Shown one piece after another: positions 8,995 to 17,320 of a stretch of DNA of 64,000 nt. The position numbers and the translations under genes were made by a program. Numbering within the stretch: the first letter of the stretch is position 1; each line of letters opens with the position of its first letter. Under the pieces are notes generated by a model. That model was given only the letters and a program-made list of their open reading frames with translations. It made no database searches and was not told the DNA's origin. The stretch is from Alteromonadaceae bacterium (GTDB lineage Bacteria; Pseudomonadota; Gammaproteobacteria; Enterobacterales; Alteromonadaceae), in the NCBI GenBank assembly GCA_014872785.1, contig WKFJ01000014.1:124001-188000 (forward strand), in the 5' to 3' direction.

Positions 8995-9594
8995 TCAGTC
9001 TCTAAAATCAAGAAATCGGGTAGGTGTAACTATGGCGTGCATTGGGACGTCCCATTTTTGTGTGGTCAGCGCCTCTACTTCCTGACAATCATGAGCTAGG
9101 CCAATGACTAGCGTATGTGGATTGTTTTTCTTCAGTGTGTTTAAGGTTCTATCGTAATAACCGCCACCCATGCCCAAACGATTCCCCTGATTGTCGAAGG
9201 CAACGAGTGGCACATAGATCTGATCGAACGTCGTGGGCAAAACAATCCCATGGGTCGATAACACGGGTTCAGGAATGCCATATTTATTGCGCTGCATGGG
9301 GCAATCTTGTTGATAACGAAGGAATAACAAATGTCCTTGGCAAAATGGATGTAATACAGGAAGAGCGACGGTGGCATTGCGCTGCCAAAAGGCGCTTACT
9401 AATTTGTGAGGATCAAGCTCTCCATCGTTGGCCAGATAAATGGCCACGTGCTTGCCTTTATCGAGTAAGTGTTGATTTTCTGCTTGCTTAACAATGCCCT
9501 CAGCAGCGAGCTGTTGCTCATCTGGCGATAGTGCTTGCCTCGCGGCGCGGATCTGTTTGCGCAATTGCTTTGTTGCTGAAATGGTCGTTTCCAA
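8995..9594 (-). CDS. fau: 5-formyltetrahydrofolate cyclo-ligase
   Basis: 199 residues; converts 5-formyl-tetrahydrofolate to 5,10-methenyl-tetrahydrofolate with ATP. The N-terminus KQLRKQIRAARQALS and the family motif GMGGGYYDRTL (about 141-151) identify it. It appears to start at TTG (9594), as no in-frame ATG lies near the conserved N-terminus, and no clear ribosome binding site precedes it. In many gammaproteobacteria fau follows the 6S RNA gene directly; here it is 6.4 kb away from ssrS, separated by an accessory block, which may explain an unusual leader. Confidence 0.95.
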   Translation of the reverse strand: METTISATKQLRKQIRAARQALSPDEQQLAAEGIVKQAENQHLLDKGKHVAIYLANDGELDPHKLVSAFWQRNATVALPVLHPFCQGHLLFLRYQQDCPMQRNKYGIPEPVLSTHGIVLPTTFDQIYVPLVAFDNQGNRLGMGGGYYDRTLNTLKKNNPHTLVIGLAHDCQEVEALTTQKWDVPMHAIVTPTRFLDFRD

Positions 9595-9679
9595 ATTTAC
9601 AGTTTGAACAGAATATATTGTTGGTTATGCTGACAAAGCCACACGGCTTTTGCAAAGAAATTGTGGAACTGTAGACAGC

Positions 9680-9725
9680 AAAAAGCTCTGCATAAACACT
9701 CAATAAAGGTAAGCAGAGCTTTTTA
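9680..9725. terminator. Terminator between doxX-like gene and fau
   Basis: Arms AAAAGCTCTGC (9681-9691) and GCAGAGCTTTT (9713-9723) with a 21-base loop, flanked by A and T runs. It would end the minus-strand DoxX transcript; the symmetry also allows plus-strand termination. Confidence 0.8.
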
Positions 9726-9759
9726 TTAGGGAAGGATAGTTCGTTTGTTGCTCGTCAAC

Positions 9760-10176
9760 TTATTTATTGAAGATAGCGTCTAGGCTCCATTTTTTAGCGC
9801 CGTTTACCGCGATGGTCAGAAAGCCGCCTGCGATTGCAAGGTTTTTAAAGAACATCAAAAATTCGGTTTGATTCGCTAAATCATTGTGGAAGATGGCCGC
9901 TGAAGCCACTGAAAATACAGCTAAGCCGAGAGCCGCTAAACGTGTTTGAAAGCCTATAATAATCGCTAGGGCGCCAAACACTTCGGCGAATATTACAAGT
10001 GGTAATAACGCGCCAGGTACACCCATCGCTTCCATCCAGCCCGCTGTTGCATCGTAGCCAGAAATTTTATTCAGACCTGCCATCAAAAACAGTACGGATA
10101 TAAAGAGTCGACCTAATAAGTCAATTGCTGCTGCAAAGTTTCCATTTTGGTCAAAAGTTAAGATTTCGGTTTTCAT
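9760..10176 (-). CDS. DoxX family membrane protein
   Basis: 138 residues with four predicted membrane helices and the DoxX-type N-terminus (LLGRLFISVLFLMAGLNKI). Family members are small inner-membrane proteins, some linked to thiol stress or quinone-dependent reactions; the specific role is not known. The start ATG is preceded by GAGGAAA at good spacing. It stands alone between two terminators. Confidence 0.88.
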   Translation of the reverse strand: MKTEILTFDQNGNFAAAIDLLGRLFISVLFLMAGLNKISGYDATAGWMEAMGVPGALLPLVIFAEVFGALAIIIGFQTRLAALGLAVFSVASAAIFHNDLANQTEFLMFFKNLAIAGGFLTIAVNGAKKWSLDAIFNK

Positions 10177-10298
10177 GTCAGTTTCCTCGTAGAGATGTAA
10201 TTTGTGTCAACGAGGAAAATGTTAATACAACTAAATGAAATAAAAAGTGCAATAAATTGCCTTTAACAATCTAAAAAATAGAATGGTTTTATTGAGTA

Positions 10299-10342
10299 CA
10301 AAAAAAGCGACCATAGACGTTATTATCGTCTGGCCGCTTTTG
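10299..10342 (-). terminator. Terminator after the nucleoside hydrolase gene
   Basis: An imperfect stem of GCGGCC-AGACG type (arms about 10307-10318 and 10325-10336), followed on the minus strand by a T7 run. Confidence 0.75.
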
Positions 10343-10356
10343 ATTATCCTTTGAAT

Positions 10357-11307
10357 TTACAGCGCGTAAGTATCTAAAAACAATTGAGTTAACCTGGCTT
10401 TGTCTACACTTAATGCCGCTCCCATTTTCGGACGACCTTCCCATTGCGGTGCAATCATCTTGTCTAGTGGCGCAAATGTCGTTTGGCCATAACACAAAGG
10501 GTCCGTCGCCACTCTGAAGTAACCTTCTTTCACTTCGAATAGAGTGGGGTCAATCACATACGCAAGTGCCATTGCATCATGGAAGTAGCACACTTCTTGA
10601 TCTGTTGATTGGAAAACAGAAGAATAAAACTGAACGTAAAACTGCGCTGCTTTTTGCACAAAGCCACCCAGTTTCGGATTCACTTGTGCCATCTTAGCCA
10701 GGAAATCTTGGGTATATGACACCGCATAGGTCACATCAAGGCCAATCATAGTAAATGGCCATTGTGCTGAAAATGCAATGTCAGCGGCGTACGGGTCGTT
10801 CCATATGTTCGCTTCAGCTACAGGGGTTACATTACCTGGCACTTGAGCGGCACCTCCCATGATTACTACGCCTTTTAGCAAAGTCGAAATTTCTGGTGCC
10901 ATCTTCAGCGCCATAGCAAGGTTACCTAACGGTCCAATCGCTACCAGTGTGACTTCACCAGGATACTTTTTCGCCATGTCGATAATGAATTGGGCGGCAC
11001 TGCGAGGATCCGGATCGGCAGTGGAAGTGGGGTGGTTAATATTGCCAAAACCATCGTCGCCGTGAACAAAATGGGCATAGGTTGATTCAGGTCCGACCCA
11101 AGGCAACTTTACACCTTCACAAACTGGAATGTCCTTACCTGCAATTTCGCATAAAGTCAGTGCGTTTCGGGTCGCCATAGATACCGGCACATTGCCAAAG
11201 GTAGTGGTTAAGCCCAATACATCTAAATCTGGCGATTGGAATGCAAAGAATATCGCCATTGCGTCGTCGATACCCGGGTCGGTATCAATAATAACTTTTT
11301 CAGCCAT
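10357..11307 (-). CDS. Inosine-uridine preferring nucleoside hydrolase
   Basis: 316 residues. The N-terminal DTDPGIDDAMA motif (about 8-18) supplies the Asp cluster that binds calcium and the ribose in this family; the later conserved FHDAMALAYV segment holds the C-terminal active-site Asp. The enzyme cleaves ribonucleosides to base and ribose in the cytoplasm. AAGAGGA precedes the ATG. It is 45 bases downstream of the ribokinase gene, so ribose released here can be phosphorylated at once. Base preference (purine or pyrimidine, RihA/RihB/RihC type) cannot be decided. Confidence 0.93.
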   Translation of the reverse strand: MAEKVIIDTDPGIDDAMAIFFAFQSPDLDVLGLTTTFGNVPVSMATRNALTLCEIAGKDIPVCEGVKLPWVGPESTYAHFVHGDDGFGNINHPTSTADPDPRSAAQFIIDMAKKYPGEVTLVAIGPLGNLAMALKMAPEISTLLKGVVIMGGAAQVPGNVTPVAEANIWNDPYAADIAFSAQWPFTMIGLDVTYAVSYTQDFLAKMAQVNPKLGGFVQKAAQFYVQFYSSVFQSTDQEVCYFHDAMALAYVIDPTLFEVKEGYFRVATDPLCYGQTTFAPLDKMIAPQWEGRPKMGAALSVDKARLTQLFLDTYAL

Positions 11308-11352
11308 AAAGATTCCTCTTATGTGTGACTGTGAATTTATCTGGTTGCCGAA

Positions 11353-12243
11353 TTACTGCTTCGCCAAAAAGGCGTGCACCTCTTCTTGTGATGGGATCGA
11401 CTGAGCAGCCCCCATCCGAGTAACGGCGATTGCCGAAGCGGCACATGCTTGTTTAATACATTGCTCAGCGTCTATGCCAGACACATAAGCTGATAAAAAG
11501 AATCCGATGAATGTATCGCCTGCTGCAGTGGTATCCACGGCGTCGACTTTGAATGCAGAGGCAAAAACATTTTCATTTGCACGCAAAAGTTGAGCACCTT
11601 TGCTGCCTAGGGTTACGATGACTTCACAGCCATCTAAATTGTCCTGGCAATAGCGTTCGATTTCTTCCAAATCGGTGTGCCCAGTGAGTGCCTCGGCTTC
11701 TACTTCGTTCACAATCAGCAGGTCGACTAATTCCAACGGCAACTGCTTAACACTGTCTGTCATGGGGGCTGGATTGAACGCCACCTTCATGCCCTTGTCT
11801 TTTGCAGAGCGCATCACTTCGGCAATAGCACTTGTTTCATTTTGCAATAAAACCCAATCTTCTTCTGTCGCATCGGCCAGCGCTTGGTTTACAAGAGCCT
11901 GGTCTATTTCGTGGTTGGCACCAGCAAACAATACAATAGAGTTTTCGCCGGAATCAGAAACTTGAATAATGGCATGCCCTGAGGCGACTTCACTGCCTTT
12001 AACATATTTACAGTTCACGCCCTCGCGAATCAATGTTTGCTTGAACGCGAAGTCAGATTCATTAATCAAACCTACGTGATTGACTTCTGAACCGGCCTTA
12101 GCCAACGCAATAGATTGATTAGCACCTTTGCCACCTAGTAGTTTCTGGTAGCTGTTGGACGCCAATGTTTCGCCAGGCTGCACAAAGTGCGGCACTTGAT
12201 AAACGTGATCAATATTTATCGAACCAAAATTAATAATTGTCAT
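11353..12243 (-). CDS. rbsK: Ribokinase
   Basis: 296 residues, PfkB family. The first signature LLGGKGANQSIALAK lies at about 35-49, and the ATP/anion-hole signature with the catalytic Asp, DTTAAGDTFIG, at about 236-246. Phosphorylates ribose to ribose 5-phosphate. It is the first gene of a two-gene unit with the nucleoside hydrolase, which points to salvage of ribose from nucleosides rather than from free ribose, since no ribose transporter is present. No strong ribosome binding site precedes the ATG. Confidence 0.92.
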   Translation of the reverse strand: MTIINFGSINIDHVYQVPHFVQPGETLASNSYQKLLGGKGANQSIALAKAGSEVNHVGLINESDFAFKQTLIREGVNCKYVKGSEVASGHAIIQVSDSGENSIVLFAGANHEIDQALVNQALADATEEDWVLLQNETSAIAEVMRSAKDKGMKVAFNPAPMTDSVKQLPLELVDLLIVNEVEAEALTGHTDLEEIERYCQDNLDGCEVIVTLGSKGAQLLRANENVFASAFKVDAVDTTAAGDTFIGFFLSAYVSGIDAEQCIKQACAASAIAVTRMGAAQSIPSQEEVHAFLAKQ

Positions 12244-12351
12244 CGTGGTATCTGCAGATTCCTCATGATGTAGTTATAACCTACTTCTGTGTGAAAGTCA
12301 GAAATCTAGGTATGCAATTAAGAATGAAACAGGGTGCTACATTTATTTAAT

Positions 12352-12367
12352 TTGACCAGTTAGTCAA
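12352..12367. promoter_or_regulatory. Candidate operator upstream of rbsK
   Basis: Inverted repeat TTGAC-cagtta-GTCAA about 110 bases upstream of the rbsK start, in the only intergenic space that can hold its promoter. The regulator is unknown. The plus-strand T6 run just after it could instead make it a weak terminator. Confidence 0.3.
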
Positions 12368-12439
12368 GTTTTTTGATGGCGGTGATAATAGATAACGAAA
12401 ATAAGAAAACGACTAATAGCGATACAAGCGTAATAGACA

Positions 12440-12475
12440 AAGAGATCCGTCAATAAATCTTCAACGACGGATCGT
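12440..12475 (-). terminator. Probable terminator of the large lipoprotein gene
   Basis: Arms GATCCGTC (12444-12451) and GACGGATC (12466-12473) form an 8-base-pair stem just downstream of the minus-strand lipoprotein gene. The T-run after it (TCTTTGTC) is weak. Confidence 0.5.
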
Positions 12476-12488
12476 AAATAAAGAGGCG

Positions 12489-14498
12489 TTACAGCAAGCG
12501 ATTAAACGGGATTTTAATCAAGCTGTATTCAGATATCCCATCGCTATTGCGTCCCAGTCGTTGGGTTATCACTAGATAATCGTCTACGAACACTGATCTC
12601 GCTATATCGAGGTAGGGCAAGTCGGTTAGATTGTTATTGTGCACGAAAGACAACTGTCTATTTTGCGACATGGAATACAGCCTAATGACTAGGCTTTCAA
12701 CGCTGATTGCAGCATCGAGTTCGGGAAAATATTTAACAGAACCAATGTAGTCATTGACCGTTAGCGCACCAGAGTTCCAATCAGCGAAATAATCATTTGT
12801 ACTGTAAAGGATGCCATCTTTTTCGAAATCGATAATTACGCGTTTTACGAAGCCCGTAGGAGATTCAATAAACTGTTTTGTTTCTATCAAGTTAAATGCA
12901 CCATCCGCGATGTCGTAAAGGCTCAGACCCCTGTCATCGGATAGATAAAGTTGCTCATTGTCATCGATAAACAAATACGATTTATTGATAGATTCTCCAA
13001 GATTGTGGACATTGGCGACTTCACCTTCACTTATATGTACCAGTTTTTGAGTGGGTGAAAAGCGACGCTCATCTTCGACAATAAAGTACAGATCACCGTT
13101 GGACGACTGCTGTAGACTGGTGATATAGCTATGTTCTACCGAGGTATCTTGTTCAATCACATCAGTAAAGTCCGCGTACTCGCGAAGTGCCAAGGTGGCT
13201 AAATCGATGGCAAAGACGGTGGTTATATTTCTCACGTTCTGGCTGATAATGACAAATATTTCGTCTTCGTTGTGGCTAAGTTCAAAATTGCTGATGTAAG
13301 CCTCTTCAAAATCATAATAGGCGGTTCTTAGTACAGCCATTGTCTCGGCATCAATTTCACTGACGTAAAGTTGGCTCTCATCGCCGGTGATACCGTGAAC
13401 ATAAATACTGTTATTCACTTTTGAGGAGATAATGTCGCGGAAATTTTTGTTGTCAGAATCTAGGTTGAGTGTCTGTAGATATTGTTGTTCAGGTTTTTCA
13501 TATTGAAACGCCAAAATGGGATTTGCCACACTGCCTTCTAACAATAATGAAATTAAGAAGCTGTCCTCGGTAAGTGTTTCACCTGAAGTAGTGGTGACGT
13601 TCGCGTCGGCATCATTGTAGGCATCGTAGGTATTCGGATAACTCATATCGATGTTCACAACGCCGCTACCAGCACCGTTGCAAACGACCGACATTTCATG
13701 TGGTAAAGCGTTTAATATACCGTTCATTGAAACATCGTTTGCACAAGTCAATACGCCACCGAGTAACTCTGAGCTCACCGCAAAATCAAAAGAAATACTG
13801 TAGTTAAAAGTATTCGACACGGTTTTAGTCACTGACAGTGACTCGTAGATCTCGTATGAGTTTTCGAGTTGCAATACCATGGCGTTAGTATCTGCAGAAA
13901 CTGAGAGTGTCTCGTGAGTTTCGGCAAGTGCATATGACACCAGCATCTCACCCTCAATGGCAACGGTACTGCCCAGGCTATCACTTGTTGTGCCATCCCA
14001 ACTTACCTGTATATCTGAGGCTCCTTGTGTGACAGAACTAAGTGTTACTGTTGCGATTCCATCAAATCTCGACATGAGACTCGCACTCAAGCAACCTTGA
14101 AAGTCGAGTGTTATTTCATCACCCGCATTGTATGTACCATCATTGTTGTTGTCGCTGAAATCAACACTTGCGCCGCCACCATTGTCACAGTCAACAAAGC
14201 TTTGGCTTGCAACTTCGGTTTGTCCCGACAATTCCAATTCAGAGACAACTAAGTCAGCCAGTTGCAAAAACGATTCTGGCGCTGAAACCGAATAGGGAAT
14301 GATCAAACCTGCCGTGTCTACATTAATATCAACTGCTTGAGTCAGTGGCACAGGTGTTGACGGTGTCGATGGAGTCGATGGCGTGGTAGGAGAGGTTGTC
14401 GGAGTGGTTGAAGTTGAGCCACCGCCGCCTCCACCACAAGCACTTAGTGCAATAACCACTGATACTACAGAAAAAGACTTGCTGAACTGCTCAAGCAT
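12489..14498 (-). CDS. Large lipoprotein of unknown function
   Basis: About 669 residues. The signal sequence ends in the lipobox LSAC with the lipidated Cys at residue 21, followed by six glycines and a Ser/Thr/Pro-rich linker (about 28-55) with repeated SPTTP/STPSTP units. The open frame runs upstream to 14579, but the Met 20 residues before the lipobox Cys is the natural start. The C-terminal half (about residue 330 on) has repeated strand-like units with Asp- and Tyr-rich turns (for example SQLYVSEIDAETM, DLYFIVEDE, LYLSDDRGLSLYD) suggesting a beta-propeller. Probably anchored to the outer membrane. No family was recognised. Confidence 0.75.
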   Translation of the reverse strand: MLEQFSKSFSVVSVVIALSACGGGGGGSTSTTPTTSPTTPSTPSTPSTPVPLTQAVDINVDTAGLIIPYSVSAPESFLQLADLVVSELELSGQTEVASQSFVDCDNGGGASVDFSDNNNDGTYNAGDEITLDFQGCLSASLMSRFDGIATVTLSSVTQGASDIQVSWDGTTSDSLGSTVAIEGEMLVSYALAETHETLSVSADTNAMVLQLENSYEIYESLSVTKTVSNTFNYSISFDFAVSSELLGGVLTCANDVSMNGILNALPHEMSVVCNGAGSGVVNIDMSYPNTYDAYNDADANVTTTSGETLTEDSFLISLLLEGSVANPILAFQYEKPEQQYLQTLNLDSDNKNFRDIISSKVNNSIYVHGITGDESQLYVSEIDAETMAVLRTAYYDFEEAYISNFELSHNEDEIFVIISQNVRNITTVFAIDLATLALREYADFTDVIEQDTSVEHSYITSLQQSSNGDLYFIVEDERRFSPTQKLVHISEGEVANVHNLGESINKSYLFIDDNEQLYLSDDRGLSLYDIADGAFNLIETKQFIESPTGFVKRVIIDFEKDGILYSTNDYFADWNSGALTVNDYIGSVKYFPELDAAISVESLVIRLYSMSQNRQLSFVHNNNLTDLPYLDIARSVFVDDYLVITQRLGRNSDGISEYSLIKIPFNRLL

Positions 14499-14687
14499 AG
14501 GGACGTCCGTGTATGAAATTAAAAACCGCCGAAGCATAGCGGAGCACTTATTTTTTGTACAAAGAAAAATTGTAATCAAATAGTCTAATATTTCTATTAT
14601 TTAGAATTATATATGCGTTTTAATACGTTATTTTTTCTAAAATATATCAATTATGATGGTCTCATAATAAATTTAGGAGTGATAAAC

Positions 14688-15380
14688 ATGATTGAGATGA
14701 GACTTTCTGAGCAACGTGGCGAAGCAAATTTTGGTTGGTTGCAAAGCAAACACAGTTTTTCCTTTGGTAGCTATTACGACCCGGCACATCGCGGCCACGG
14801 AACCCTTTTGGTAATCAATGATGATGTGGTCGCTCCGGGGCATGGCTTCGGCACCCACCCGCACCGCAATATGGAAATATTGAGCTACGTGATGGAGGGG
14901 ACAATTGCGCATCGAGACTCCGAAGGGAATGAATACCAAGTACCGGCAGGAGAGTTTCAGCTCATGTCAGCGGGCACGGGTATTACCCACAGTGAATTCA
15001 ATGCTTCTGATGAGAACGAGCTTCGTTTCCTGCAAATATGGATAACGCCCAATGTGGTGGGCACAAAACCCGGTTATCAGCAAAAACTATTTGCCAGTGA
15101 TAAGCAACAACAGCTTATTTTGTCGCCTGATGGCGAACAAGGCAGCTTGATAGTTAAACAAGATGCGTGGTTAACCCGCGTTAAGTTACAGGCAAATGAG
15201 AGTCTTGAGCTGGATCTATCGCGCACGTCTAAGGCCTATATACAGGTTGTTGACGGCGATGTCACAGTGAATGAAGTACAGCAGGCGAAAGCAGGTGACG
15301 GCGTTAAGTTGTTCGACGAAGCAAAAATTAGTTTAGCGTCAAATAACAAACCTGTAGAAGCATTGTTGTTTGAAGTGTGA
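14688..15380 (+). CDS. Pirin family protein (YhhW-type bicupin)
   Basis: About 230 residues. The metal-binding pirin motif GTHPHRNMEILSYV lies near 54-67, and HSEFNAS (about 100) supplies the other His and Glu ligands. The pattern matches the YhhW group, some of which have quercetin 2,3-dioxygenase activity in vitro. ATG at 14688 is preferred over the upstream frame start because AGGAG lies 8 bases before it and the family begins with this MIEMR-like phrase. It is divergent from the lipoprotein gene. Confidence 0.92.
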   Translation: MIEMRLSEQRGEANFGWLQSKHSFSFGSYYDPAHRGHGTLLVINDDVVAPGHGFGTHPHRNMEILSYVMEGTIAHRDSEGNEYQVPAGEFQLMSAGTGITHSEFNASDENELRFLQIWITPNVVGTKPGYQQKLFASDKQQQLILSPDGEQGSLIVKQDAWLTRVKLQANESLELDLSRTSKAYIQVVDGDVTVNEVQQAKAGDGVKLFDEAKISLASNNKPVEALLFEV

Positions 15381-15400
15381 TTCTTTCCATGCAGTGAATA

Positions 15401-15442
15401 CGGCTTGTGCACATTCAGTTCACAAGCCGTTCGAATTCTTTC
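15401..15442 (+). terminator. Hairpin after the pirin gene
   Basis: Perfect 9-base arms CGGCTTGTG (15401-15409) and CACAAGCCG (15421-15429), followed by TTCGAATTCTTT. The T content is modest, so termination is probable but not certain. Confidence 0.6.
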
Positions 15443-15495
15443 GCCAATGGTGGTATTAATAGCCAATATTTAGAACTGCTATTGGGGATAGGGAA

Positions 15496-16008
15496 ATGGG
15501 GTCGTTGGCTTGGGAAACCGTCTATATGAGCGCCTGTGTTTTTGCCATAGGCTATGGACTGCATTATTTCGCTTATCTGCGAGGTTTGGCCAATGAAGAT
15601 GATGTGGTGCAGTCTTCTTATCTAGAAAAAACCGTTGACGGCAAAAAGCAAAAATACAAATCTGGCAACACGTTTATCGATAAGTGGCTAGACTTTGGTG
15701 GAGGTTATTACGGTGTTGTCGCCGTAGTCACATTACTATTTATTGAAATCGGTGAGTTGCGCCAGTTCATCGCCGATTGGCAAGATTTGGATACTTTTAT
15801 TCAAAGCTTGGGTATTGGCTGGCTGATTAATTTCTTCATTGAACAATTCATGAATTTTATTAGCGCTGCGATTTGGATAGTGCACTACATTGGTGATTAT
15901 AGTGCCTTCCAAGTCGGTATCTTTATTGGTGCGACTTATGTGGCCTATAACATATCTCGAAAACTGGCACGCGCGCAGGTAAATAAGGTACTTGCTGACA
16001 ATCAATGA
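15496..16008 (+). CDS. Hypothetical small integral membrane protein
   Basis: 170 residues, not recognised. It has an N-terminal hydrophobic helix (about 4-22), a polar stretch with many Lys (about 35-60), then two or three further hydrophobic segments (about 70-88, 105-130, 135-152) and a basic C-terminus (NISRKLARAQVNK). GGGGATAGGG precedes the ATG. The gene converges on the 6S RNA gene, ending about ten bases before its 3' end. Confidence 0.7.
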   Translation: MGSLAWETVYMSACVFAIGYGLHYFAYLRGLANEDDVVQSSYLEKTVDGKKQKYKSGNTFIDKWLDFGGGYYGVVAVVTLLFIEIGELRQFIADWQDLDTFIQSLGIGWLINFFIEQFMNFISAAIWIVHYIGDYSAFQVGIFIGATYVAYNISRKLARAQVNKVLADNQ

Positions 16009-16018
16009 ATTGAGAGTT

Positions 16019-16204
16019 GGGAAGTCTCCCGGGAAATGCCGCCGCTCAGATGTGCCCAGAACCGTAAAGTTCAGGGCGGAAATATCATCACCACCGTAGG
16101 CTTCTCGGTACATGCCAAGCTTGCTCAATAGTAGTGGAATCAATTCCCTTAGATGTTAGCATCGGCTCGGGACGTAACTGAACAAACAAACATCCCAGGA
16201 GACA
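16019..16204 (-). ncRNA. ssrS: 6S RNA
   Basis: Read on the minus strand this 186-base stretch matches the 6S RNA plan and length (184 in E. coli). The closing-stem ends pair (GTCTCCTGGGATG at the 5' end; CCCGGGAGAC near the 3' end), and the conserved internal blocks are present: CCCGAGCCGATG, TGAGCA...TGTACCGAGAAGCCT and GCGGCGGCAT. 6S RNA binds sigma-70 RNA polymerase and reduces transcription in stationary phase. It lies directly downstream of zapA, as in other gammaproteobacteria. Ends are estimated from the closing stem. Confidence 0.93.
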
Positions 16205-16236
16205 AAAACTGTAAGGGTTACGCGGTTTTACCGCTT

Positions 16237-16551
16237 TTAGATCTTATTATTGCCGCGCTTTTTCATACTGTGAAGCATGGTCGCGGCTTGGGTATTGTGT
16301 AGCGCTTCTCGCTGATCTTCTTCTATGCTTTCCTGTTCGAGTTGTTGCTCTAACAATTCATTGCACAAGTTCAACGCTGTCATCATTATAATGTCTTCTC
16401 GTGCATTAAGACCAGCATTTCGTGTGGTTTTACTTATTTTTTCGTTTAAAAGTGTAACTGAAGCTCGCAATGCCGTTTCTTCGCCAACAGGGCACCTAAC
16501 CTGGTAAGTCTTGCCATATAAGACGATAGAAATGAGTTTACTTTGCGGCAC
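16237..16551 (-). CDS. zapA: Cell division protein ZapA
   Basis: 104 residues, the usual size. The N-terminal globular part (ISIVLYGKTYQVRCPVGEETALR) is followed by a long helix that makes the coiled-coil dimer (about 50-95, rich in Leu, Glu and Gln). ZapA binds FtsZ at midcell and stabilises the ring. It is cotranscribed or at least adjacent to ssrS and divergent from ygfB, as in related genomes. A small GCGG/CCGC hairpin sits between its stop and ssrS. Confidence 0.95.
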   Translation of the reverse strand: MPQSKLISIVLYGKTYQVRCPVGEETALRASVTLLNEKISKTTRNAGLNAREDIIMMTALNLCNELLEQQLEQESIEEDQREALHNTQAATMLHSMKKRGNNKI

Positions 16552-16694
16552 TTTTACAACGCTGAGTAAATTTTAATCAGAACAAAAATATAACATAAGT
16601 GTTTGAAAATCGCACAGTTGTAGTCGCTTAAAAAGTTAGTGCTTTGAAACCCGAAATGATACGATGCAGTGTCTGTTTTTATTAAGGATTCGTT

Positions 16695-17264
16695 TTGGAA
16701 AACAACGACGTAAGCTTTGAAATAGTCGCCAACCGATTACTGGCTAATAAGATTGCCAGCGACCCATCTGAAATCCATGGCATTATCTGCGGTATGTTGG
16801 CCGGTGGCATGTCTTTCGATAACACCGAGTGGCTCAATTCGCTCTCGGACTTTGTCAACACAGGCGAGCCTTTCGACAGTGATGTGCGACAATTGCTGCA
16901 AGATATTTTTAAGCAAAGCTGTGAACAGTTTTCCGACCCCAGTTTCGGTTTAGTACTGTGTTTACCCGACGATTCAGCGCCCATTTCTGAACGTGGACAA
17001 AGCATTATCAGTTGGGTTCAGGGATTTTTACTCGGATTTGGCGTCCAGCAAGAAGAAAAGAAGAGTTGTTCTGAAGAAGTAAAAGAAGCCCTGCAAGATT
17101 TTGCCGAAATAGCCCGCATGGACAACGAAATGTCTGAAGATGAGGAATCAGAGCAGGCACTATTTGAAGTGATGGAATATGTGCGAATCTCCGCGATTCT
17201 TTGTTTCAGCGAACTAGGGCAGTCGCAACCCTCTGATATGTCGTCGCACCGAACCCTACATTAA
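16695..17264 (+). CDS. ygfB: UPF0149 family protein YgfB
   Basis: 189 residues. Starts at TTG with AAGGA seven bases before it (16684-16688), so the non-ATG start is well supported. The sequence shows the all-helical YgfB pattern with the conserved IHGIICGMLAGG segment (about 27-38), QGFLLGFG (about 113-120) and an acidic SEDEESEQALFEVMEYVR region near the C-terminus. The role is poorly defined; in Pseudomonas it has been linked to control of beta-lactamase expression. It heads the pepP-ubiH-ubiI cluster. Confidence 0.93.
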   Translation: MENNDVSFEIVANRLLANKIASDPSEIHGIICGMLAGGMSFDNTEWLNSLSDFVNTGEPFDSDVRQLLQDIFKQSCEQFSDPSFGLVLCLPDDSAPISERGQSIISWVQGFLLGFGVQQEEKKSCSEEVKEALQDFAEIARMDNEMSEDEESEQALFEVMEYVRISAILCFSELGQSQPSDMSSHRTLH

Positions 17265-17320
17265 TTTTAACGGGCGGCAACATCTGCCGTCTTCCAGCAA
17301 GTTTTGATATCTGAAACACC

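Noticed and set aside
9117-9491. A 124-residue plus-strand ORF
   Set aside because: Antisense to fau, with a low-complexity, Cys/Arg-rich translation and no ribosome binding site.
15736-16143. A 135-residue minus-strand ORF
   Set aside because: It runs through the 6S RNA gene and is antisense to the small membrane protein gene; no coding features.
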